From Lachnospiraceae bacterium (GTDB lineage Bacteria > Bacillota > Clostridia > Lachnospirales > Lachnospiraceae), in assembly GCA_017614155.1 (NCBI GenBank), contig JAGACK010000056.1:1-60568 (forward strand): a stretch of DNA of 60,568 nt, given 5' to 3'. Below are positions 18,063-25,909 of this stretch, piece by piece. A program made the translations under genes and the position numbers. How positions within the stretch are numbered: the first letter of the stretch is position 1; each line of letters starts with the position of its first letter. Below the pieces are notes generated by a model. It had not been told where the DNA came from. It saw only the letters and a list, made by a program, of their open reading frames with translations, and searched no databases.

Positions 18063-18450
18063 AATATATTCCCCTTTCAAAGTTGGTTGCATACCTTGCC
18101 GATATAATCCTGATAACTTCAACTTCTTTGTTTTCCCGTATATACTTAACCCGTTCAGTATAAACAACAAAAACAACTGTATCCTTGCCAATACTACCTA
18201 TGGTCGAATCATTTCCACCAAACAGATTAATGCTTCCTGCAGACAAGTCTCCTATAATATCAAATCTATCCTCTCCGGCACTTTCTTCTTCATCATAATA
18301 CTCAATACGGTCATAATCAAAGAAAACACGGGCAGCACTTTTAAAAGAAATACCGTGCTTTTCAATATTCTTTTGGTTCTTATCCTCATCATACTCAAAT
18401 TGGATTCCACCCAGAGTAAATCCAATGTATTTGCTGTCGTCTATGCCCAA
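18049..18450 (-). CDS. brnT: BrnT-family ribonuclease toxin
   Basis: The 133-aa protein carries the hallmarks of BrnT toxins: FEYDEDKNQKNIEKHGISF near the N-terminus, ARVFFDYDRIEYYDEE, and the C-terminal VEVIRIISARYATNFER. The family is known to be RelE-like RNA-cleaving toxins. It has a serine- and glycine-rich insert in the middle (DLSAGSINLFGGND) that is longer than usual. The start appears to be TTG at 18450 with GGAG about 11 bases upstream; the nearest ATG (18467) is out of frame and stops after eight codons. A weak TTG start would keep toxin output low. It overlaps the antitoxin gene and has its own promoter, so it is a free-standing pair placed between two giant surface genes. Confidence 0.82.
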   Translation of the reverse strand: MGIDDSKYIGFTLGGIQFEYDEDKNQKNIEKHGISFKSAARVFFDYDRIEYYDEEESAGEDRFDIIGDLSAGSINLFGGNDSTIGSIGKDTVVFVVYTERVKYIRENKEVEVIRIISARYATNFERGIYYGKY

Positions 18451-18486
18451 TCTGATATGTACTCCATTCTTTTACTTCTTATTCCC

Positions 18487-18515
18487 AATATAGCATCATA
18501 CTTAACTGTTTTCAA
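18487..18515 (-). promoter_or_regulatory. Promoter of the BrnT toxin-antitoxin unit
   Basis: On the minus strand TTGAAA (18510-18515) and TATATT (18487-18492) have an exact 17-bp spacer. It gives a leader of roughly 30 nt before the toxin TTG start. No clear terminator follows gene D, so some readthrough from D is also possible. Confidence 0.65.
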
Positions 18516-18554
18516 TCAAAGTGATAAAAACGATTTCCTCTGTCCTACTTTCTT

Positions 18555-21500
18555 TCAATTTCCCGAAAATATCAGTTTCAGGATCTCGTCAAACTTTCTT
18601 ACTCCTATGGTAAAGGTTCCTGTCTTTGTGCCGAAGGCTTTTTTGTTGTCGCCGCAGATGATGATGGTCGCCTTTCCTCTCGATACATTGTTCAGATAGC
18701 TTACCGTATACGCCTCTTTCGGTACAGTCTCGTATGAAGATCCGACTTTGACCTTCACATCTATGGCAGGCTCTACCTCTTTTCCTGTGTAGTCTGCTTT
18801 TTTGAGCAGATCGTTTGAGCTCTGGGCATAGATATTCGCATCCGTCAGGTTGTAGGCTCCTTCGGGCAGCTTATTAACCGTGAAGCTTCCCGTGGCTTCA
18901 TCTTTGCAGCCTTTCTTTCCCGTGACCTTTACCGTTACGGTCGCAGGAAGCTCGCTGTCTTCAAATTTCGCTTTCTTCGTGATATCCTGTCCTCCCTTAT
19001 AAAGAGCGACCTTGTAGTTTCCGGGATCGAGCACGGTATCGCCCAGCTTCACAGTCATCCACGGCTCAAGCTTTGCAGGGCCCAGATAGACCATGTCTCC
19101 TGCTTTGACCTTTGCATCCTTAAGTGATGCCGCGCTGATCTCAAACTCGCCCTTTGCCTTCTTCCTGCCTTTGTAGTTTCCGATGAAGGTCAACGTATAT
19201 TTGGCATCCTTGCGTGGCTTGGTGTTGTCTTTGTATTTAACGGTATAATCAGCGCCTGCCTTCAGAACTGTTCCGTCCTTTTTTGTCACGACAAGCTTCG
19301 GTTCTGCAGCACCGGCATAGCAGTAAACTTCTCCCTTATCCTTCCTTTCGATATTTCCAAGCTCAAAGGTCTTGTCAGGATAGATCTTAAAGGTTTTTGT
19401 CACCTTTCCATAATAAGAGCCTTTGCCCTGTAGGGTAACTTTTGCGACACCTGCATTCTTGTTGTTGGAATAGGTCACGCTGTACTGGCTTCCGCTCTTC
19501 AGCACATTTCCTTTTCCGTCCTTTACTATGAGCTCTGCATCCGTTAACGTCTGCTCTGCGCCATTATAGACCTTTGGCGTAGTGATCTTTACTGCAACCT
19601 TGATCTTGTGCTCCCTCATCTCCTGCTTTGTCTTTGCGATGATCGGGACGCCTGTTATCTCGCCCTCAAAACTTCCCTTGCCACGTATGGTAAATGTGGT
19701 AACTTTTCCTGCAATGAGCTTTTTCGGGTCTGTCTCAAAGTCGGATGATGTCAGCACATAGTCGCCGTAAATAATGGTCACGGAAGCCTTTGTGTTGTTT
19801 TCTGCGACAACAGGTTCGACTACTATGTCTTTGTCTGCTATGTTCTTTTTCTTTATGACAAACTCCATGGTCTTGCTTCCCTTGAAGTTGCCCTTCAGCG
19901 TCACGGTGGCTGTTGCCTTTTTGCTGCCTGTCGTGACTTTTTTGTTGTTCTTGTAGGTAACCTTGTAGTCAATGTCCTTCTTCAGTACTTTGCTGCCAAA
20001 GGTCACATACATTTCAGGCTTGATCATCGAGCCGGTATAGAAGCAGTACGGATCGGTCCCGCTCTCATCGCATCTTACGATCACTCCGTCCGAAGGGTCG
20101 TTTGAAAAGCTCACAGCCAGGGTATCGTCACCAAGGTTCTTCCAGCCTGCGTAAAGAGTCATGTTGTCTTCAACCGGTGATGAGAAATCATAGGCTTTTG
20201 TACATTCTCTGTCTATGTACCAGCCGTCAAACTGATAACCGGCAGCTATGGGATTTGCAGGTCTTGCGATAGTCTTTCCTTTTTCGATCAGGACATCCTC
20301 GGGTGCGATCTTTCCATGACCGTTTAAGCAGAAGTGGACCATGCGAAGATCATCCCTTGCCTTGTCTGCAATGGTAAACTTTATCTGCCTTTCTCCTGTA
20401 TATGTTCCTATTCCTTTGATATAGACACAGGCATTTCCGCTTTCGGTATTATCGACATATGAAAGCACAAAATCGGTATTCTCGGTAAGTGTTTTGCTTC
20501 CGTCCTGCACATGCACTGCAGGCTTGAGTTTCTGTCCTGTATATGCGACCACATAATTATCAAGCCAGGCCTTCAGACTGTCTACATCTGTGCTCCTGCC
20601 CTCTTTGTTTTCACTGTTCTTTCCGTTGAGGCTCACAGTCTCGACCTTGACATTCTGAAGTTCAAGCTTAGTGCCGCTGCTGTTCAGCTTTATCTCGGCA
20701 TTTTCCTCGTTTCCTGCACCTGTGCCGGAAATTTCAGCTGAGCCGCCTCCGGCCTGTGCCATCTTTATGGAGAATGACTCTCCCTCTTTTAACGGGATGC
20801 TGATGCTGCCCTCCCCGCCTGCATTCTTTTCATTTCCGAGCGCAAAGCTTGCCTCGGCAGCCTGGGTCTCGACTTCCATTGCATTTAGGCCATCCATCGC
20901 CTTGAAGGATACTCCTCCGCTGCTGCTTTTAATTACCCTGTTTGATGAGGCAGGGGTAAATACGGCCTTCTTCTGGTTTATCGTCTTTGGCCCGATTGCC
21001 GTTATCCTCTGCTCGAATCCGGAGTCTATGCTTGCGGGATCAAGATTTCCATTCTGTACATCAACAAGCTTATTTCCTTCTTCATCACTGATGCTGTAGG
21101 ATGGATTGTCCACTATCATCGCGCGGCAGCGCAGACGGCATCTGAGGCGGCATCTGAGACGGCATCTGAGACGGCATCTGAGGCGGCATCTGAGACGGCA
21201 TCTGAGACGGCATCTGAGGCGGCATCTTAAGTTTGCTCTGTTGATCTCATCATCTGATGTATCAGTCGGCCACAGTACTGCCAGCCTGTTTTCGTAACCT
21301 TCAGTATCTTCATCATACTGACTGAAATTTGTTTCATAGTCTTCACTGTATCTATCAGCAAACATCATCCTGCAGCGAAGTCTGCAGCGAAGGTTGGTCT
21401 GCCATCCATCTTCAGAGCCTTCAGGGTAAAGTGCTTTTATCGCTGATTCAAAGGCTGCCTGATCGCCACCGATGTCTGTATACAGGTCATCTGCTTTCCT

Positions 21501-24500
21501 GTCTGCAAAAGCCATGCGGCAGCGCAGACGACAGCGAAGGTTTGCTTTCTTTATCTCATCACTTCCGGAATTTGGCCACAAACTGTCGACCGAACTGTTA
21601 AAATCGCTCATTTCACAATCCAGAGACTGAGCTTCTGCTTTCTTTTCTGCATATATCATGCGGCAGCGCAGACGACAGCGAAGGTTTGTTTCAAGGATTT
21701 CATCATTGTCATCTGAACTATTGCCAAAACACTCAGTAAGGAAGCTTTCAAGCGACTCAGGAGTAGTATCACTGTTGATATTTGTTTCTATATCTTCCTG
21801 ATTCTGCAACAGCCTGCAGCGGAGCCTGCATCTTAAGCGACAGCGCAGATTTGCCCTTTGGATCTCATCACTTCCCTCGTCCGGCCATAACTGACTAAGC
21901 CTTTCCTCAAAATCAGAATCTTCCCTATTCTGATATTCTTTGCTTATCTCTTTTGAAAGTTCCTCATAATACATGATCCTGCAGCGCAGACGGCAGTCTT
22001 CATTTCCCGGAAACTTTTCATTCAGAGCTTTTTCATATTCTTCTTTACTGTCATTTTGATGCGCGACAAAGAATGCAACCTCCTCCTTTGTCACTTCATC
22101 TATGCTGCCATTATCGTTTACATGCTGAAGATCCTCATCAAAGGCATCGATCGTGTCCAGATAGCTTTCCAGGAGCTGATCATCAGAGGCCTGATCGGTA
22201 AGTATAAGCTCATCAAGACTTGACCATGTATCATTATCAAACAGAAGTTCCCACAGTTTTTCAGCCCATTCTCCCGAATCATAATTTCCGCGGTCCTTCC
22301 ATACCGCCGAGAACACTTCATAAGGGATATAAGTCAGAACACAATTATCTGCATCAGCGGTATCGGTCCCCCAATGGATCCTGTCGCTGATATCATAATG
22401 CCAGCCTGTCACAGTACCGTCAGGCTCCGTGAGCAGTTCGATCTTTTTGTCCTCCGCCGGCCAGTTGCTGTCATAGACATGAATGGCAACGGGCGTTCCT
22501 GAATACATGGAATCCGAAACAATTCCTTCCTCCGTCCGCTCGACATCGTAGCCAAGCACCGCATGACCTCCCCCAGGACCGAACATACCGATGATCACCG
22601 GTGTTTTGATTTTTTGCCCATCATCAATGTTTTCTATCGCCCGGACTATCTCCTCCGGAAGGGCATCAAGGGAATAACAGAACTGTACTCTCTCGTCATA
22701 CTGAGCGATCTGCATGGCTTCAATGTATTTGCGAAGATCTTTATAAAGCTGTTCCTCTTTGTCATCAGATGTATCCCTGTCCACCGTTGCCGGAAGCGAA
22801 AGGTCTATGGGGTGCGAATTTGTACTCACGCCAAAACCGGCTATGGAGGGTATTTCTCTCTCACCCTGCTTTATGTCGGCTTCTTCATTGAACATACCGC
22901 TGGTCGCAGAAAGCCCGTAACAGCTTCCGCCCCACTCATCATCAAAGAATTTGAATATGTTGCTTCCCCTCTGTTCGCCGTAGAGTTCCTGATAGCGCTT
23001 CAGCGGGATATGATAATTCTCGTTTTCCTCATATCCGAGGCCGTTCTGACCGTAGGTATTGATGAAGCTGTAGGTATAATCCTTTACATGATCAAACCAT
23101 TCAGAAGTCCCTGAAAAGTATCCCGGTTTTCCGTCTAGTCCGTCAACCCGGGCATATATCCAGTCATTCCTCTCTACATCCTTTTTGTACACGGTCCCCT
23201 GGGAACCCGTGATAGCTGTGCATCCTGAGAACATTTTGTAGGAGCCGCCTGCATTTTCTTCAGTAAAGCTTGTTCCCTCACGGACATATATCGTTTTCAG
23301 TTTTTTGCATTGATCAAACATCCAAAAAGCTCTTGTGGCAGTCGAAAAATCAAAGGCAGTCAGATCAAGCTTTTCCAGAGATGAGCATCCGGAAAACATG
23401 TATTGCAGGCTGTCAGGCTTGATGGTATCCCTGCCAAACATCACATTTTTCAGGGCCGAGTCGCCGGCAAACATCGATGCCGTGTCCACTTTTCCCCCCT
23501 CTTTTGCAAATCTCACATTTCTGAGATCCACAGTTTCCAGACTGTAGCAATGAATAAACATACCGCCGGCATTTCTGATCGTAATCGGCTCATTAACAGG
23601 GCTTCCAAGGGTTACTGACTTCAGTGAACTGCAGTTTTCAAACATGTTGACAAAATGATAATCCGGATTCCCCGGAGTGATCGTTCCTTCCGGTTTTTTG
23701 ATCCCGCTAAGGTCCAGATTTTCAAGACTTGTACAATAATAGAACATATACTCCGCCGTACAGGATATCGGCAGAGAACCAAGTCTGAGATCCTTTAATT
23801 TATAACACTGATAGAACATATTCTTTGTCGTATAGATATTGTTAAAGCTCAGGCCGTGCAGATCAACAGTCTCAAGCTGCGAACAGCCGTTGAACATACC
23901 GGACAGATCACCTTCCACAAGGTGGATCCCTCCCCAGTTATCATACGGCTCTTCACCGATTTTTTCTCCGAAAACAGCGCTCTCCAGCGCAGAACAGTTT
24001 TTGAACATATCGGCCATGCCCCATACCCGGGAAAGATCCAAACCTCTTAAGTCCGCGCTTTTAAGGGATGTACAGCCATCAAACATATTCCGCATATCAA
24101 CAGCGTAGATCTTGTCTTTTATCTCCGGTCTGTTCACGCTCGCACTCCCGAAGGTTATGCTCTCCAGTTTGGCGCATTTGGAAAACATGCTTGAAAAGCC
24201 TTTATTATTGATAAACTTAACATGGCTGAAATCCAGCTCCTTTAAGGCATAGCAGTCCTGAAACATACAGGACAGACTTCCCTCAAGACACGATCCATCG
24301 GGAATCTTGACTGTTTCAAGAACAGGGCAGTTATAAAACATGTTCGTAGGCTCTCTGATCCCCATGGGCGATGTCCCAAAATCAACCGCCTTCAGTTTAT
24401 GACAGCTGATGAACATCGATGTGAATTCAGCTTTATATTTGTCCATATCATCAGGGGAAACAAAAGTAACCCCCGAAAAATCCACATTTTCCAGACTTTC

Positions 24501-25868
24501 GCAGTTCCGAAACATCAATCCTGCATCCGTTATCACCGCTCCGGCAGGAAGCACAGCCTCCTCAAGGGATGAGCATTCATTAAAAACACCCGACATACTT
24601 ACGGTTTTATCACCGGATAGTGTCAGGCCGGAAATATCAGCACTCTTCAGATTCGACATACCACTGCAGATTCCCAGCAGATTCGATGTTGCAGACACAA
24701 CACCCGGCATGATCTTCAGAGAAGTTATCTGCTCTCTTTTATCATAAAACAGAGTTGATCTCGAGTAATAACTATCTATCGGATTATCAAGCTTAACAAT
24801 GCAGTCAGGATAAGTCACCCCGTTGTTTTCATAATCCATTTTAGCGGGTATCACGACATTTGAGCTTTCTCCGACATATTTAGTCAGCGTCAATGTATTG
24901 CTTCCGGAATCATAGGAACATTCCCAATCCTGAAAAGTCGCAGGCTCCCCGTCATCAGCTGCAGAAGGCATGTCTGCTACATCGGTAAAATAACCACTTT
25001 CAGTCTCTCCCTTATCTATACGGGCATAGTTTGCTGTGATCCCAAGGGCAGTATCAGTGTATGTCGTGCCCGCACCGCCCACGAGAGCTGCGCAGTTTTT
25101 AAACATATCCGTAGAAGGACTTGCGTAGGTCATATTAGATTTGTTACTGTTCACATAGATCGTTTTTAACAGCGAACAATCCTTAAACATATATTGACAT
25201 CCATTAATGACATTAGTCAGATCCAGTTTGCTGATATCGAGAACTTTCAGCGACGAACAACCTTCAAACATGGAGGTTGTCTTTTTCAACCCCCAGTTTG
25301 CTGCACAATCGGGAAGTGTTACCGATTCCAGAGCACTACAGCCATAAAACATACTCGCCGCATTGCTGAGATCCTGGTCTTCCTGCGTGACCAGTCCACT
25401 GAGATCTGCTGTTTTCAGACTCGTAAAGTTTGAAAAAGCAGCACTAAAATTGGCTCCTGAATATAAGCTCACACCCGGCTCTATCTTTATCGAAGTAACC
25501 TGAGAATATGTGACAGGATTGCTTCCGCTGAAAAGATTATTAAATGGTATACCCTTGATACCGACAGGATAACCATCAACTGTAGACGGAATGACAACAT
25601 CGGTTGAAGTGCCCGTATATCTGTAAAGATAGATCACTCCATTATCAGGTTCAGCTGCAAATGTCCACCCGTCCTTTTCGGAAGTACCTGCCGGCGTTTC
25701 CGTCTCATCCTGTGATACTGAAGGGACGCTCCCGTCTTCCGGGATCGGTTCAGAAACAGGCACGGCATCCTGCGAAATCTCTTCCGCAAAAACCATTCCC
25801 GACAACGACTGCGTCACAAGTGATGCAGTTAACAATATCGTCGCCAGTTTCTTTCTTCTCATTTTCAT
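18555..25868 (-). CDS. Giant secreted LRR / papain-like / LRCR-module protein D (largest)
   Basis: At 2437 aa this is the largest protein here. The start is ATG 25868 (MKMRRKKLATILL), chosen over an in-frame start 27 bases upstream because AGGGGG lies just before it. After the signal peptide and a short acidic linker it has a very long set of BspA-type repeats (about 120-890; dozens of MFxxCxxLExxDL units) interrupted by YFTDV-type segments. The papain-like triad is Cys983, His1102 and Asp1133. Residues about 1292-1582 form a helical zone with LRCR groups every 49-55 residues (1.5, 3, 2, 2 and 2 units) and a final 9-unit array (1547-1582). A Listeria-Bacteroides repeat (about 1873-1906) and MBG-like domains finish the chain, which ends KLIFSGN without a wall anchor. 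It sits 41 bp after gene E and is its closest relative. Confidence 0.88.
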   Translation of the reverse strand: MKMRRKKLATILLTASLVTQSLSGMVFAEEISQDAVPVSEPIPEDGSVPSVSQDETETPAGTSEKDGWTFAAEPDNGVIYLYRYTGTSTDVVIPSTVDGYPVGIKGIPFNNLFSGSNPVTYSQVTSIKIEPGVSLYSGANFSAAFSNFTSLKTADLSGLVTQEDQDLSNAASMFYGCSALESVTLPDCAANWGLKKTTSMFEGCSSLKVLDISKLDLTNVINGCQYMFKDCSLLKTIYVNSNKSNMTYASPSTDMFKNCAALVGGAGTTYTDTALGITANYARIDKGETESGYFTDVADMPSAADDGEPATFQDWECSYDSGSNTLTLTKYVGESSNVVIPAKMDYENNGVTYPDCIVKLDNPIDSYYSRSTLFYDKREQITSLKIMPGVVSATSNLLGICSGMSNLKSADISGLTLSGDKTVSMSGVFNECSSLEEAVLPAGAVITDAGLMFRNCESLENVDFSGVTFVSPDDMDKYKAEFTSMFISCHKLKAVDFGTSPMGIREPTNMFYNCPVLETVKIPDGSCLEGSLSCMFQDCYALKELDFSHVKFINNKGFSSMFSKCAKLESITFGSASVNRPEIKDKIYAVDMRNMFDGCTSLKSADLRGLDLSRVWGMADMFKNCSALESAVFGEKIGEEPYDNWGGIHLVEGDLSGMFNGCSQLETVDLHGLSFNNIYTTKNMFYQCYKLKDLRLGSLPISCTAEYMFYYCTSLENLDLSGIKKPEGTITPGNPDYHFVNMFENCSSLKSVTLGSPVNEPITIRNAGGMFIHCYSLETVDLRNVRFAKEGGKVDTASMFAGDSALKNVMFGRDTIKPDSLQYMFSGCSSLEKLDLTAFDFSTATRAFWMFDQCKKLKTIYVREGTSFTEENAGGSYKMFSGCTAITGSQGTVYKKDVERNDWIYARVDGLDGKPGYFSGTSEWFDHVKDYTYSFINTYGQNGLGYEENENYHIPLKRYQELYGEQRGSNIFKFFDDEWGGSCYGLSATSGMFNEEADIKQGEREIPSIAGFGVSTNSHPIDLSLPATVDRDTSDDKEEQLYKDLRKYIEAMQIAQYDERVQFCYSLDALPEEIVRAIENIDDGQKIKTPVIIGMFGPGGGHAVLGYDVERTEEGIVSDSMYSGTPVAIHVYDSNWPAEDKKIELLTEPDGTVTGWHYDISDRIHWGTDTADADNCVLTYIPYEVFSAVWKDRGNYDSGEWAEKLWELLFDNDTWSSLDELILTDQASDDQLLESYLDTIDAFDEDLQHVNDNGSIDEVTKEEVAFFVAHQNDSKEEYEKALNEKFPGNEDCRLRCRIMYYEELSKEISKEYQNREDSDFEERLSQLWPDEGSDEIQRANLRCRLRCRLRCRLLQNQEDIETNINSDTTPESLESFLTECFGNSSDDNDEILETNLRCRLRCRMIYAEKKAEAQSLDCEMSDFNSSVDSLWPNSGSDEIKKANLRCRLRCRMAFADRKADDLYTDIGGDQAAFESAIKALYPEGSEDGWQTNLRCRLRCRMMFADRYSEDYETNFSQYDEDTEGYENRLAVLWPTDTSDDEINRANLRCRLRCRLRCRLRCRLRCRLRCRLRCRLRCRLRCRAMIVDNPSYSISDEEGNKLVDVQNGNLDPASIDSGFEQRITAIGPKTINQKKAVFTPASSNRVIKSSSGGVSFKAMDGLNAMEVETQAAEASFALGNEKNAGGEGSISIPLKEGESFSIKMAQAGGGSAEISGTGAGNEENAEIKLNSSGTKLELQNVKVETVSLNGKNSENKEGRSTDVDSLKAWLDNYVVAYTGQKLKPAVHVQDGSKTLTENTDFVLSYVDNTESGNACVYIKGIGTYTGERQIKFTIADKARDDLRMVHFCLNGHGKIAPEDVLIEKGKTIARPANPIAAGYQFDGWYIDRECTKAYDFSSPVEDNMTLYAGWKNLGDDTLAVSFSNDPSDGVIVRCDESGTDPYCFYTGSMIKPEMYVTFGSKVLKKDIDYKVTYKNNKKVTTGSKKATATVTLKGNFKGSKTMEFVIKKKNIADKDIVVEPVVAENNTKASVTIIYGDYVLTSSDFETDPKKLIAGKVTTFTIRGKGSFEGEITGVPIIAKTKQEMREHKIKVAVKITTPKVYNGAEQTLTDAELIVKDGKGNVLKSGSQYSVTYSNNKNAGVAKVTLQGKGSYYGKVTKTFKIYPDKTFELGNIERKDKGEVYCYAGAAEPKLVVTKKDGTVLKAGADYTVKYKDNTKPRKDAKYTLTFIGNYKGRKKAKGEFEISAASLKDAKVKAGDMVYLGPAKLEPWMTVKLGDTVLDPGNYKVALYKGGQDITKKAKFEDSELPATVTVKVTGKKGCKDEATGSFTVNKLPEGAYNLTDANIYAQSSNDLLKKADYTGKEVEPAIDVKVKVGSSYETVPKEAYTVSYLNNVSRGKATIIICGDNKKAFGTKTGTFTIGVRKFDEILKLIFSGN
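21123..21230 (-). repeat. LRCR tetrapeptide array of protein D (9 x 12 bp, homogenised)
   Basis: Nine LRCR units. Seven consecutive units are CTC AGA TGC followed by CGT or CGC, so this array is almost uniform at the DNA level, unlike those of A, B, C and E. It looks recently expanded or converted. Confidence 0.95.
21369..21995 (-). repeat. Spaced LRCR modules of protein D
   Basis: Short LRCR groups lie at 21369-21392 (2 units), 21516-21539 (2), 21660-21683 (2), 21813-21848 (3) and 21978-21995 (degenerate, CRLRCR). Each is followed by a helix-like stretch such as MAFADRKADDL or MIYAEKKAEAQ and preceded by a LWPxxxSDEIxxAN segment. Group-to-group spacing is 144-165 bp, or 48-55 residues. Confidence 0.9.
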
Positions 25869-25909
25869 AAAAAACCCCCTGTAATGAACATTCACTGTCT
25901 CAACCGGTC

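Noticed and set aside
18467-18490. ATG start for the BrnT toxin
   Set aside because: It is out of frame and hits a stop after eight codons, so TTG at 18450 is the best available start.
21106-21297. Plus-strand Arg/His-rich reading frames (RRHLRRHL) opposite the LRCR arrays
   Set aside because: They arise only because the minus-strand array is open in other frames; no ribosome site, and the antisense frame belongs to a well-supported giant gene.
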